NCBI GenBank assembly: GCA_964503895.1
Contig: CAZDCF010000003.1
Coordinates: 1 to 64,000, forward strand
Reading direction: 5' to 3'
DNA: 64,000 bases
Source of the DNA: Nitronereus sp964503895
GTDB taxonomy: Bacteria; Nitrospirota; Nitrospiria; Nitrospirales; UBA8639
The translations under genes were made by a program, and so were the position numbers. The notes beneath the pieces are model-generated. The model did no database searches and was not told the DNA's origin. It saw only the letters and a list, made by a program, of their open reading frames with translations. Positions 6,777 to 16,150 of the stretch are shown here, piece after piece. The number at the start of each line of letters is the position of its first letter. Within the stretch, counting starts at the first letter, position 1.

Positions 6777-8090
6777 TTAGTTAAGGATTAATTCCGACAA
6801 CGTTTCTATATGCGAGGTCTGAGGAAACATGTCAAAAAGTTGAGCACGGTGTACCCGATATCCAGCCGCACCAAGACGACTTACATCCCTTGCTAAAGAA
6901 GCGGCGTCACAAGAAAGATAAAAAATACGACCAACTCTAATTCGCATCAAAGAATCAATACAGAATTTACTTAACCCTGTTCTAGGGGGATCAAGGAGAA
7001 CGACCTCGTATTCATTAGATTGAACATTTTCTAAAAACTTTTCTGCGGTCGTCGAACGGAACCGACAACGACGAATACGATTTTGAGAAGCGGATTTTCG
7101 AGCATCCGCGATGGCATAGGGGTTTTCTTCAACCACAGTGACTAATGCTCCCTTCTGCGCCAAAGATAATCCCAAGCACCCAATGCCACCATACAACTCC
7201 AACGTTTTCGTACCGTCACATTCGCCAAACCATTCCTCTAAAGTTTGATAAATCATGGAATAGATTGCCCAGTTCGCTTGCATGAAGGAGCGGTCGCTAA
7301 CTCGAAAGGTCGCGGCATGAAATTGTTCAAATAAATGGTCTTCACCCTCAACCAAACGAACTGGCGCATGCTTTCTCCGAGATGGCGGCAAAGCAGCAGC
7401 CACTATACACCCGGTCACCGATTGAATACCCCGAAAGATCTCAAGCAAAGATCTGGCTTGACCTTGGTTCAACTGAGGAGACTTAACAAGCAGCATACAA
7501 CTCCCAAACTCCCCAGAAACACGAACTTCAATACTCGAAACATACGCCGGCATGCGAGTTATAGCTGCCAAACGAACATTCAATTCCTCACTCACGGCTC
7601 GAATCGAATCAGGGACCAGAAGACAATCGGTGCATTTAACGGCTTTATGGGATCGTTCCTGTCGAAACCCTAAATGAAAAGTTTTATGATCCTGAAAAAC
7701 CGAGAACCGAACCCACCGTCGATATTGATAAGGAAATGGCGAAGGAACAGGAGGCAAAAAACATTCTACACCTATATGTGCAATTCTGGAAAAGGCTTCT
7801 TCTAACATGACTTGTTTATAGCGAAGTTGGGTTTCATACCGAACATGCTGAAATTGGCATCCACCACATTGGCCATACAATGGGCATGGGGGGGCGATCC
7901 GATCAGGAGACACTTCATGCAGATGGTCAACCGTGGCAAACTGATACGCTCGATGAGATTCCACTGGGGTCACGGTCACCATTTCATCTGGTAACACACC
8001 GCGAACAAAAGTTACCTTAGCCCCCATATGTGTAAGACCCCATCCACCCGCAACAATGCGTTTAATTTTTAGAGGTGAAGACAATTCCAT
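6777..8090 (-). CDS. rlmD: TrmA/RlmD-family 23S rRNA (uracil-5-)-methyltransferase
   Basis: About 437 residues. Domains in order: a TRAM-like RNA-binding domain (about 1-60), a [4Fe-4S] motif CPLYGQCGGCQFQH plus a later KCTDC cysteine, a central domain, and a Rossmann SAM domain (LELYGGIGCLGLSLA) with the DPPRTGL motif and the catalytic Cys in YLSCDAASLARDV. These enzymes methylate C5 of specific uridines in rRNA or tRNA. The Fe-S cysteines favour RlmD/RlmCD over TrmA; the exact uridine is inferred. I use the ATG at 8090; a TTG 15 bases upstream is also open. It lies between ntrX and purM. Confidence 0.88.
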   Translation of the reverse strand: MELSSPLKIKRIVAGGWGLTHMGAKVTFVRGVLPDEMVTVTPVESHRAYQFATVDHLHEVSPDRIAPPCPLYGQCGGCQFQHVRYETQLRYKQVMLEEAFSRIAHIGVECFLPPVPSPFPYQYRRWVRFSVFQDHKTFHLGFRQERSHKAVKCTDCLLVPDSIRAVSEELNVRLAAITRMPAYVSSIEVRVSGEFGSCMLLVKSPQLNQGQARSLLEIFRGIQSVTGCIVAAALPPSRRKHAPVRLVEGEDHLFEQFHAATFRVSDRSFMQANWAIYSMIYQTLEEWFGECDGTKTLELYGGIGCLGLSLAQKGALVTVVEENPYAIADARKSASQNRIRRCRFRSTTAEKFLENVQSNEYEVVLLDPPRTGLSKFCIDSLMRIRVGRIFYLSCDAASLARDVSRLGAAGYRVHRAQLFDMFPQTSHIETLSELILN

Positions 8091-8116
8091 ACTCAAACGA
8101 TTCAAAGAGGGATGAA

Positions 8117-9490
8117 TTAACTTTCAGGGCGAAGATCAACACTTAGCGATTTGATCTTTCGATGTAAATGGCTACGCTCGATCTTTAAATCATCGGCGGT
8201 TTTGGAGACATTCCATTCATTAGTCCGTAGACGATGCGTAATATATTCTCGCTCAAAGGCATGACGGGCATCACGCAATGAATCATAATTATCTAGCGCG
8301 CTTACCTTCTGACCAACTCCATCGGCAAGGCCCGGCATAAATGGAATAACATCCGCTGTCTCAATAGTAGATTTTGGCACCATAATCATCAATCGCTCAA
8401 CCTGATTACGAAGTTCACGTATATTTCCAGGCCAATCGTGACGCGCCAATGTTTTAAGTGCATCGTCCGTAATTTCCTTGAGTTTCATTCCTTGCTCCTC
8501 AGTATACACACGAAAAAAATAACGGACCAAAGCTGGAATATCTTCTCGACGATTACGAAGCGGTGGAACCTCAATCGGCAAAACATTGAGACGATAAAAT
8601 AAATCTTCGCGAAATGTTCCTTTTTCAATTTCTTGTCGAAGATCTTTGTTCGACGCGGCAATAACTCGGATATTAACTTTAATAAGTTTGCTTCCGCCCA
8701 CACGAATAAACTGCTGCTCTTGCAATACCCGAAGCACTTTGGCTTGTGTGGCCACACTCATGTCCGCAATTTCATCCAGGAAGAGCGTCCCACCATCAGC
8801 TAAATCAAACTTTCCGCGACGTTGGGATACTGCGCCAGTAAAAGCCCCGCGCTCGTGCCCAAAAAGCTCAGTCTCAATCAACGTCTCTGGGATAGCCGCA
8901 CAATTAACCTCTACAAAAGAACGACTTTGTCTCGGGCTCTGCAAGTGAATCGCACGAGCGACTAACTCTTTACCAGTTCCATTTTCCCCTGAGATCAAGA
9001 CCCGACTGTGGGTCGGAGCTGCAGCGGCAATCTCCTGGCGAAGAGTCTCCATGACAGGGGAATCTCCGACCAGTTCAGAATGCCGTTCAACCTGGATTCG
9101 AAGATTAAGATTCTCCTCTTCAAGTTTTCTTTGATGAAGCGCATTGCGAACTAAGATTGTGACTTTTTCAAGATCAAGGGGTTTTTCCAGGTAATCATAC
9201 GCCCCGAGTTTCGTGGCCTTGACTGCGGTTTCAACCGACCCATGGCCTGACATCATAATGACCATAAGGTTTGGAAATTGCTGGCGAATCCGTTTTAACG
9301 TTTCTAGTCCATCGATCTCCGGCATCCAAATGTCAAGAAGCACAAGCTCCGGTGGTTCAGCACGGATGAGCTTTAAGGCTTCAGCCCCACTCTTGGCGAG
9401 AGAAACCTGATACCCCTCATCTTCCAAAATACTGCTCAGCGTATTCAAGATGGAAGGTTCATCATCAACAATACAGATATTTCCTGGCAT
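8117..9490 (-). CDS. ntrX: Sigma-54-dependent response regulator (NtrX-like)
   Basis: 457 residues. Receiver domain (1-120) with acidic pair VDDE and phospho-acceptor Asp53 (LLDIWMP). AAA+ domain (about 140-370) with Walker A GENGTGKE, the sigma-54 contact loop GAFTGA, Walker B LFLDEI and the FREDLFYRLNV block. A short Fis-type helix-turn-helix ends the chain (WNVSKTADDLKIERSHLHRK). The DNA-binding domain and partner kinase resemble NtrX of the NtrY/NtrX pair, which controls nitrogen and respiratory genes in proteobacteria. The kinase gene lies 107 bp upstream in the same direction. Target genes are unknown; the glnK region is one candidate. Confidence 0.9.
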   Translation of the reverse strand: MPGNICIVDDEPSILNTLSSILEDEGYQVSLAKSGAEALKLIRAEPPELVLLDIWMPEIDGLETLKRIRQQFPNLMVIMMSGHGSVETAVKATKLGAYDYLEKPLDLEKVTILVRNALHQRKLEEENLNLRIQVERHSELVGDSPVMETLRQEIAAAAPTHSRVLISGENGTGKELVARAIHLQSPRQSRSFVEVNCAAIPETLIETELFGHERGAFTGAVSQRRGKFDLADGGTLFLDEIADMSVATQAKVLRVLQEQQFIRVGGSKLIKVNIRVIAASNKDLRQEIEKGTFREDLFYRLNVLPIEVPPLRNRREDIPALVRYFFRVYTEEQGMKLKEITDDALKTLARHDWPGNIRELRNQVERLMIMVPKSTIETADVIPFMPGLADGVGQKVSALDNYDSLRDARHAFEREYITHRLRTNEWNVSKTADDLKIERSHLHRKIKSLSVDLRPES

Positions 9491-9597
9491 AGCCGAGCTT
9501 AACCTTGATTACCCATTTAGGAGTGTGATTCCAACAGGCACATCTTTCGATATGCCAGCCCTCTGTTTACCTTGCCGAAATCAAAAAGTCCAATAGC

Positions 9598-11898
9598 TTA
9601 GGCAACTGGCAGTTCGAGAGTAAATAACGCGCCACGCGGTTGATTATTCACGACCTGAATCGTGCCATTATGATCAGTTATAATACGATGGACAATTGCA
9701 AGACCTAAACCAGTTCCTGCGCTTCGCTTAGAAAAATAAGGCATGAATAATTTTTTTTGATCCTCATGGCGGATTCCCGGCCCTTCATCTGCCACTTTAA
9801 TGATCACACGCTGTAGCTTCCAATCTACCTCGCTAGAAATCATAATCTTTCCCTTTTGTTCCATGGCATGAATAGCATTGTCAAATAAATTCACAAACGC
9901 CCGCCGCATTTGCTCTCGATCCATATTTACTAGTGGCAAGGTTGGATCTAATGTTAACTGAAATTCAATATCTCGATGCCCGCCGCTATAAAGCGCCACA
10001 ACTTTTTCAATGACCTCATGCAGTGATTCTCCGACCATCTGGGGCGCTGGCATTCTAGCGAATTTAGAAAACTCATCAAGCATTCGCTTCAAGCTTCCAA
10101 CTTCATTGACGATGACACTCGTAGATTGATCAAAAATATCTTTAAAATCTGGAGCTTGATCAGAAAACTTTTTTCTCAAACGTTGCGCAGCCAGCTGAAT
10201 CGGAGTCAATGGATTCTTAATTTCATGTGCGATACGTTGGGCCACTTCTTGCCAAGCCGCAGTTTTTTGGGCCTTGATCAATTCAGTCCGATCCTCAAAT
10301 ACCAACACAAAACCTAAGTCCTTGCCCGACTCATTTGTCATTCGAGAAAGATTCAACCCTACGGTTAACAACTTTCCCTGAACATCCATTTGCCCTTCAA
10401 GGGTTAAGGTATCTCGGCCATCGACCAGGATCCGATCATACGCTTCCTGAAATAAACTAAACTGCTTCTCCTTAAATACGTCGAATACCGGTCGACCTCG
10501 AACATCATCAGCTCCAACACCAAGGATACGCTCCGCTGAACGATTGAAGGTGGTGATAATCGCATGCACATCAATGGACATGACCCCAGAAGCAATGGTT
10601 TCCACAACCGCTTCGGTATAGACTCGGCGGCGATCGACTTCTATATTGGACTGGACCAGCGATTGGTTTGCGGCTTCCAGTTCCGCTTTACCAGTAGATA
10701 AATCCGTAGTCATACGATTAAACGAATCGACCAACGTCCCAATCTCGTCGGTAGCCTTTACCGCAATACGTACACTTAAATCTCCACGCGCGACCGCCTC
10801 CGTCCCTTCGGCTAATTTTTGAATCGGCACAGTAATCCCTCGGGCAACATAAAAACCAAACCATGTGGCGCTAAACAACAACAGAACCGTCACAACCGCG
10901 ACAAATAAATAGGCTCCAGCCTTGATTGGATTTTCCATGGCCTTAATCTGGCGAAAATCCGTATACTGTCTTGCGATACCTTCCATTTTGGCTAAAAGAG
11001 ATTCCGGAACATAGGTGCCTACCACCACTACCCCTTCTATGTCATTAGGATTTTGGCTGTATGAAATTGGGACCGCAGCTCTAACTAAGCGACCAACTTG
11101 GGCTTCCTGAATAGAGGTTAGCTCTTTTCCTGTATCCAAAACCTGTAAGACAAATTGGCCCGCTGGTAAACTCAACATCGAGGGCGGCGCTTCCTGATCA
11201 ACCATACGAGCTAAGGTTTCAAGTTTAGAAGAGAAAATTTCTATCCCGGTTAAATTAAACTCCGCTCGTTTTCGCGCCATCGCCGCCATCAAAATTTCAC
11301 GATGTTCCGGTTTGAGCATGTCTTCTCGGAAAATCTCCTTACTAATAGCATGCGCACTTTTTATGGCTAAAGCAGTGTGACTCTCATGATACATTCTCGC
11401 CATTTCTTCAGAGTCACTTAGCACCTGTTCGATTTGATCGTTAAACCACACCTTCATGACCTCACTAATGACCCCACTTGCAACAAAGGCCAGCAATACT
11501 GTGGGGATCAAAGAAAAACCAATAAAGGAAGCGATCAATTTCGTTCGAAACCCAGACCCAAAAAGCCGGTGTCTGCGTTCAAAATAGGCCTTAATTAAAT
11601 TGCGAGATAAAAGCAGGGTGAGGACTACCAGGCCGACGACATCCAGGTAAACCAAGAATAAGACCATGGCATAGCTGGCACTTGGCAATACGGAATCGGT
11701 TTGGAGCCCTCCGGTCATGCCATATCTGGCATAGTACATCGTGAGGAGCAAACAGGGGATGAGGAGTAGGAGGACAATCCAGACGGGTTTTAAATGAAGA
11801 CGTTGAGCTTTAGGGCCTTGCTCATCATCCCGAATGAATCGCTCCCGCAATTTCACTGAAGGAATAAGCCGGGGAGCTAATTTAAAAGGAGAGGGCAT
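9598..11898 (-). CDS. ntrY: Membrane sensor histidine kinase (NtrY-like)
   Basis: About 766 residues. Three or four N-terminal helices (LKPVWIVLLLLIPCLLL and later) flank a roughly 200-residue extracytoplasmic sensor segment, followed by a further helix near 340-360, HAMP (VARGITVPIQKLAEGTEAVA), PAS (MSIDVHAIITTFNRSAERIL), HisKA with RIAHEIKNPLTPIQLAAQRL (phospho-His), and HATPase with N-box NLFDNAIHAME, DEGPGI and GTGLGLAI. This layout is that of NtrY. I start at the ATG 11898 (MPSPFKLAPRLIP); an in-frame ATG at 11955 would add 19 unusual residues and neither has a strong ribosome site. Confidence 0.9.
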   Translation of the reverse strand: MPSPFKLAPRLIPSVKLRERFIRDDEQGPKAQRLHLKPVWIVLLLLIPCLLLTMYYARYGMTGGLQTDSVLPSASYAMVLFLVYLDVVGLVVLTLLLSRNLIKAYFERRHRLFGSGFRTKLIASFIGFSLIPTVLLAFVASGVISEVMKVWFNDQIEQVLSDSEEMARMYHESHTALAIKSAHAISKEIFREDMLKPEHREILMAAMARKRAEFNLTGIEIFSSKLETLARMVDQEAPPSMLSLPAGQFVLQVLDTGKELTSIQEAQVGRLVRAAVPISYSQNPNDIEGVVVVGTYVPESLLAKMEGIARQYTDFRQIKAMENPIKAGAYLFVAVVTVLLLFSATWFGFYVARGITVPIQKLAEGTEAVARGDLSVRIAVKATDEIGTLVDSFNRMTTDLSTGKAELEAANQSLVQSNIEVDRRRVYTEAVVETIASGVMSIDVHAIITTFNRSAERILGVGADDVRGRPVFDVFKEKQFSLFQEAYDRILVDGRDTLTLEGQMDVQGKLLTVGLNLSRMTNESGKDLGFVLVFEDRTELIKAQKTAAWQEVAQRIAHEIKNPLTPIQLAAQRLRKKFSDQAPDFKDIFDQSTSVIVNEVGSLKRMLDEFSKFARMPAPQMVGESLHEVIEKVVALYSGGHRDIEFQLTLDPTLPLVNMDREQMRRAFVNLFDNAIHAMEQKGKIMISSEVDWKLQRVIIKVADEGPGIRHEDQKKLFMPYFSKRSAGTGLGLAIVHRIITDHNGTIQVVNNQPRGALFTLELPVA

Positions 11899-12111
11899 GA
11901 CATGATTCCCACTGTAGTATGATGCCCAACCCCGGACACGTTTTTGGGGGAACATCCATTACAATCTACCACAACTCTGTCTCCACCCTATTGGAAAGGA
12001 CGGGACAGGCACAGTCTGCCATATTGTAAGCGGGATGGAAAAGGATTGAAATGTTTTTTACCGTCTGTGGGCGAATCGCCATTCGCCAATCTGGCGCAAG
12101 TTATGAAGGAT

Positions 12112-12546
12112 TTACGCTGCTGGAGGTGCCCCGGAGGAAGCTTCCACATATTTCATGCGCAGTGTATACAACATATCCTTCATGATTGCGGCCTCCTCAG
12201 CAGTTACGTTACCCTGAGTTTTTGTTTCCAAAATCGAAAGAATATCTACGATTTCCTTAGCTTGCGGGAGATTAACCTGCGTACTGGGCTGGTCAGGACC
12301 TAATTGTTCCCCCATGAGCATTAAGGCAGAGGTCCCAAGAGAAAAAAGAAACGAGGAAAATGAAAGCGGGGGCGCTTGTCCTGGGGATCCACCTGGATTT
12401 TGTTGAGTACCGGCCCCCGAGACTGACGCTGAAACGCCCTCTGATGTAGAAGCTGTATCCGCCAAGGGCTGTGAGGATGGCGATTCCTCTCGAGACTGCC
12501 CACGCTTATCCCGAATGACAAATCCCTCTTCTTCTTCCCGATCCAT
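12112..12546 (-). CDS. DUF1844 domain protein
   Basis: 144 residues. The N-terminal 60 are acidic and Ser/Gln/Pro-rich, likely disordered. The second half carries the DUF1844 pattern: FSSFLFSLGTSALMLMGEQ, then LPQAKEIVDILSILETKTQG and an amphipathic helix EEAAIMKDMLYTLRMKYVE. Function of this widespread small family is not established. It is upstream of ntrY in the same direction but separated by over 200 bp. A GGCGAAT/ATTCGCC hairpin lies downstream at about 12073-12090. Confidence 0.85.
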   Translation of the reverse strand: MDREEEEGFVIRDKRGQSREESPSSQPLADTASTSEGVSASVSGAGTQQNPGGSPGQAPPLSFSSFLFSLGTSALMLMGEQLGPDQPSTQVNLPQAKEIVDILSILETKTQGNVTAEEAAIMKDMLYTLRMKYVEASSGAPPAA

Positions 12547-12619
12547 TCCGAACCTCCATTCCCAGAACTAGAGAAGCTAAAATTATCACAAACATCCTGT
12601 CCTCGCAAGACAGTAGGCA

Positions 12620-12647
12620 TTGAAGACCACTGAGAAACCAGTATAAT
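12620..12647 (+). promoter_or_regulatory. Promoter of mazG
   Basis: TTGAAG (12620-12625), 16-base spacer, perfect TATAAT (12642-12647), about 80 bp upstream of the mazG start and oriented to it. Confidence 0.55.
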
Positions 12648-12727
12648 AGAGGACTTAATTGCAATTGATACAATAGCTAAGAAATTAAAACACAGGTACG
12701 GAATACCCCTATTTACGGGAGTTCACA

Positions 12728-13591
12728 ATGTCACAGGCTTTCGACGATTTAGTCTCTATAGTCGCACGATTACGAGCCCCAGATGGTTGCCCATGGGATC
12801 AAAGGCAGACCCATGAATCACTGAAACCCTATCTCATTGAAGAGGCCTACGAAGTGATAGAGGCCTTGGATCGGGACGATCCCAACCAACTTCGTCAGGA
12901 ATTAGGTGACCTCTTTCTGCAAATTTTACTACACGCAGAAATTGAAGATGAACTTCGAAATTTTTCTATTGAACAAGTGATCACAACATTAAGTCAAAAA
13001 CTCACGAGAAGACACCCTCATGTGTTTGGCTCCGATCGTGAAACAGAAAAAACTTTGAATGCCGAACAGGTTCTTAATCAATGGGAAATAATTAAACAGA
13101 CTGAACGTTCAGAGGAGGGAAAGACCAATTCAATGTTGGATGGTGTTCCAACCTCCCTTCCCGCCTTGTTACGTGCTTATCAAGTACAGAAACGCGCAGC
13201 CCGCGTTGGATTTGACTGGAATAAACCTAAACAGGTTATCGACAAACTCGATGAAGAACTCCAAGAACTTCGGGAAGCTACGAACCACCATGAAACCAAA
13301 AAATCCCTTTCCTCCGAAAAACAGCGGAACGATTCTTTACATGCCATGGAACATGAATTTGGAGATGTTCTTTTTACCATTGCAAACTTAGCAAGATTTT
13401 TAAACATTAATCCCGAAGAGGCTCTCCGGAAATCCTGCAATCGATTCGTCCGTCGGTTTGTGAACATGGAACAACAAGCAAGAGCAGCCGGCAAGGACTT
13501 ACAACAGCTCACGCCAAAAGAATGGGATGCCTTTTGGGAAATTGCCAAAACACAGGAGCAACCAACTGCCAAACTTCGATCATCACTTTAA
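12728..13591 (+). CDS. mazG: Nucleoside triphosphate pyrophosphohydrolase MazG
   Basis: 287 residues, two MazG halves. N-terminal half: LRAPDGCPWDQRQTHESL, EEAYEVIEALD and ELGDLFLQILLHA, the EExxE-12-ExxD magnesium site. C-terminal half: FDWNKPKQVIDKLDEELQEL and EHEFGDVLFTIANLARFL. It hydrolyses canonical or damaged NTPs to NMP plus PPi and helps lower stringent-response nucleotides in E. coli. GGGAG ribosome site 7 bases before the ATG. Downstream gene is an unknown membrane-anchored protein. Confidence 0.96.
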   Translation: MSQAFDDLVSIVARLRAPDGCPWDQRQTHESLKPYLIEEAYEVIEALDRDDPNQLRQELGDLFLQILLHAEIEDELRNFSIEQVITTLSQKLTRRHPHVFGSDRETEKTLNAEQVLNQWEIIKQTERSEEGKTNSMLDGVPTSLPALLRAYQVQKRAARVGFDWNKPKQVIDKLDEELQELREATNHHETKKSLSSEKQRNDSLHAMEHEFGDVLFTIANLARFLNINPEEALRKSCNRFVRRFVNMEQQARAAGKDLQQLTPKEWDAFWEIAKTQEQPTAKLRSSL

Positions 13592-13608
13592 GGACGGAGC
13601 AATCAGTC

Positions 13609-14238
13609 ATGAGTGACCCTGAAAATCAAGATGGCAAACGAATAGGCCTGCACCCTTTGATTGTAATCTTCGGGGTGATTTTTGGTCTATGGATCTTTAC
13701 TCAAGCTATTATTCCTAAATCCAAGAACATTCAGCCCCCACAAGCACATGAAAAACAATCCACCCGCAGCACTAATATTTTGAAAGAAGCCAAAAACACC
13801 CCAATCCCAACCTTTAAATTGACAGCAATGGTCCCCGCCATGAACGCCATCAGTTTGCTTGTTCCGGAACAAACCACAGATACACAAATGGTCGCCTTAC
13901 TGACTTACCTTCGTGAGGCTCGACAAGACGGAACCCTTTCCTCAATTATCCCGCCTACCACTCCGAAAAGTGACCTTGATAAATTTTCCGTTGCTAGCAT
14001 TTATATTTTTTCCGATCGCCAATACGCCGTAGAGCAAGCCATTGAGATTCTATCCATCGGCGCTCATACCCCAGGTGATATTTATGGAGAAGAAATCCCG
14101 TATGAGGCCGCTATGAAGCAGGTGCGCGGCCATTATATTGTGAATCTCAATAACAAGAATAAGCCGGAGCAAGGGACCCTGGGATATGGAGAGGAAGCCA
14201 CGGGACTATATTCCCGTCGGTATCTACCACTATTTTAG
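13609..14238 (+). CDS. Unknown single-pass membrane-anchored protein
   Basis: About 209 residues. I start at the ATG 13609, where GGACGGAG lies about 10 bases upstream; an upstream in-frame start would run inside mazG. A short polar N-terminus is followed by one helix (HPLIVIFGVIFGLWIFTQA), a Ser/Lys-rich linker, then a soluble domain of about 140 residues with IYIFSDRQYAVEQAIEI and YIVNLNNKN. No family recognised. It follows mazG by 17 bp and probably shares its transcript. Confidence 0.8.
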   Translation: MSDPENQDGKRIGLHPLIVIFGVIFGLWIFTQAIIPKSKNIQPPQAHEKQSTRSTNILKEAKNTPIPTFKLTAMVPAMNAISLLVPEQTTDTQMVALLTYLREARQDGTLSSIIPPTTPKSDLDKFSVASIYIFSDRQYAVEQAIEILSIGAHTPGDIYGEEIPYEAAMKQVRGHYIVNLNNKNKPEQGTLGYGEEATGLYSRRYLPLF

Positions 14239-14310
14239 AGGGGTGCCTGGGAAAATGAGGGAAACTAAACAGATTACAACAACATCATTCGTTTAAAGTC
14301 TGGAAGGTAG

Positions 14311-14718
14311 TTACAAACCCACGCTTTTTGTAATTTCTTGCCGAAGACTTTCTCGTTCTTCTTTCATCCAACTTTTAAGTTTCGGAAATAGATAGGCCAG
14401 CGATCCAGTGAACGGATCAATCATGACATCACGACGTTCATCAAACAGGTTTTCTTCATTGGCAAGTGCTAACTTCTGATCCCCGATGGCCCGAGAGAGA
14501 ATTTGATTTACCCGTAGCTGCTGACCTGCCGACCCACCAGAAATTTCCAATATCTGATTTTTTAAAAGATCGAGTTCACCCTCCAACGCAATTTTCACAC
14601 GAATGCCTTGTGGCGTAGCCCAATTGGGACGTTGGACCGAATAATCATATGATAACGCGGCTTCTTTCGGCTCCCGATAAGGACCCATAACATTTAAAAC
14701 CGTATACTCTCCACCCAT
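14311..14718 (-). CDS. Unknown 135-residue protein
   Basis: No family recognised. No signal peptide or membrane segment. The middle is hydrophilic (LEGELDLLKNQILEISGG), there is a DERRDVMIDPFTGSLAYLF segment, and the end is a charged helix with possible coiled-coil character (WMKEERESLRQEITK). Base composition matches its neighbours. It is convergent with the gene to its left and upstream of nothing obvious. Confidence 0.65.
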   Translation of the reverse strand: MGGEYTVLNVMGPYREPKEAALSYDYSVQRPNWATPQGIRVKIALEGELDLLKNQILEISGGSAGQQLRVNQILSRAIGDQKLALANEENLFDERRDVMIDPFTGSLAYLFPKLKSWMKEERESLRQEITKSVGL

Positions 14719-14797
14719 GATAACTCCATAAAAATTCTTGAACTAAGAAACATTAACCCAGCATTTGTGAGGGTATGAACGCAAGAAAAGGAGGAAA

Positions 14798-14874
<77 letters not shown>

Positions 14875-15285
14875 AATTTTAACAGAGGCTAAACAGCTTA
14901 GGTCAAGAGCACATACGACAACCCATGAGCATCAGCCACAGCCTGATAAATCATATGACCTTGTTTAACATTCATGCCCTGGCCAGCTACGGGCCAAGGA
15001 TAACGTCTGATCGACCCCCGTACCGGCAGTCGGACTATAAAACGTAGCATTACATTGGTCAAGACATGGGTCACGTCAACGGGAACAATGCGGAAATATC
15101 GAAAAAAGTCCGCCTAACTCCACGAAACTGCTTCGGCAAAGGTAGGCCCAGCAAGGCCGTAGCTATTTTGAAGTATAGAACATACATGAAGGACGTAAAC
15201 TCTACAAAATGGCTAAAGCGCCGCTGACAACTTTTTAAGGCTCCCGACTTGCCTGAAATGGGACATCTAGAGTACAAAAGGGAGC
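14875..15285. other. 410-bp gap with no convincing gene
   Basis: Between tRNA-Pro and the ferredoxin gene. Leftward frames contain protein-like stretches, for example one ending in WPVAGQGMNVKQGHMIYQAV and another with CNATFYSPTAGTGVDQT, but they are in different frames, broken by stops and lack ribosome sites. It may be a decayed gene or chance. No repeat, integrase fragment or clear terminator is visible. Confidence 0.4.
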
Positions 15286-15648
15286 ATGGGTGGCTTTAAG
15301 CATCACATCTTTGTTTGTATTAATCAGCGACCAAAGGGTGACCCCCGAGGATGTTGTGCTGATCTAGGCTCCGTTGACTTACATGGTTTTTTCAAAAAAG
15401 AAGTGGAACGTCTTGGGCTAAAAGGTGTTATCAGGGCCAACAAGTCTGGGTGCCTTGACCATTGTGAATATGGTCCGAGCATTGTGATTTACCCCGAGGG
15501 AGTTTGGTATTGGGCTGGCAGCAAAGAAGATGTGACAGAAATCATGGAGCGGCACATCGTAAAAGGAGAATTGGTCGAACGATTACTCATGCCTGGCCAT
15601 AATGTCCCACCTGTGCAATTGGATTCTCGGGCAACGCCAATACCCTGA
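15286..15648 (+). CDS. Thioredoxin-like [2Fe-2S] ferredoxin
   Basis: 120 residues. Cysteines at 11, 23, 56 and 60 (HIFVC, PRGCC, SGCLDHC) match the C-x(10-12)-C-x(about 30)-C-x3-C pattern of thioredoxin-fold [2Fe-2S] ferredoxins of the Aquifex/Azotobacter shethna-protein type; Cys24 is extra. YGPSIVIYPEGVWYWAG is the conserved C-terminal half of that fold. It carries single electrons in the cytoplasm; partner unknown. First of three rightward genes with an unknown protein and a 2[4Fe-4S] ferredoxin. Confidence 0.9.
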   Translation: MGGFKHHIFVCINQRPKGDPRGCCADLGSVDLHGFFKKEVERLGLKGVIRANKSGCLDHCEYGPSIVIYPEGVWYWAGSKEDVTEIMERHIVKGELVERLLMPGHNVPPVQLDSRATPIP

Positions 15649-15729
15649 TTACCAGGCAATCCCTTCTATTTCTGGATACCACTGCTGGCGAAAGCTGATG
15701 TTCTCACTCCAGACGATGTCGAGGTACCC

Positions 15730-16149
15730 ATGACTACGAACGAAGAAAAATGGCAAGCGAACCAAGCCAAGGTTGCCTTCCTCAGACAATTTCCCGGCTT
15801 GATACAATCCTGGGAGGAAACTTTAGGTCAACCAGTTCAATCCATTATCCCGTTGGGTTCTGATTCGCATCGTGTAGTCCTTGAATTTTCAGATGGCAGT
15901 TTTGCTATTACTCCTCCCCTCGAAACAGAACCTAAATTGCTACGGGAAGGTATCGAAACCGCTCGGTCGACCTTGGAACTAAGATACCCAGAAGCCTATA
16001 TTCAGTACGATCGCTTAGCGGAACAGGACAAAGAAGTCTCACGAAATGCTCGCCTTGAAAACATTTTGGGGGCAATTCAGAATAACCTCGATCAAATCCC
16101 AGAACTAAAAGATCGAATTCGTTCACTCGTCAAGAAATGGAATTCTTAA
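15730..16149 (+). CDS. Unknown soluble protein between two ferredoxin genes
   Basis: 139 residues, no cysteine, no signal or membrane segment. It has a short beta-rich centre (HRVVLEFSDGSFAITPPL) and helical ends (ELKDRIRSLVKKW). No family recognised. It lies 81 bp after the [2Fe-2S] ferredoxin and ends 1 bp before the possible start of the next ferredoxin, so a shared transcript is likely. Confidence 0.7.
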   Translation: MTTNEEKWQANQAKVAFLRQFPGLIQSWEETLGQPVQSIIPLGSDSHRVVLEFSDGSFAITPPLETEPKLLREGIETARSTLELRYPEAYIQYDRLAEQDKEVSRNARLENILGAIQNNLDQIPELKDRIRSLVKKWNS

Positions 16150-16150
16150 A

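Noticed and set aside
11944..12303. Rightward frame across the ntrY/DUF1844 gap
   Set aside because: Antisense to the DUF1844 gene and ntrY start; no ribosome site or family.
15071..15277. Leftward 68-codon frame upstream of tRNA-Pro
   Set aside because: No ribosome site, no family, and other frames in the same stretch look equally protein-like; treated as part of a possible decayed region.
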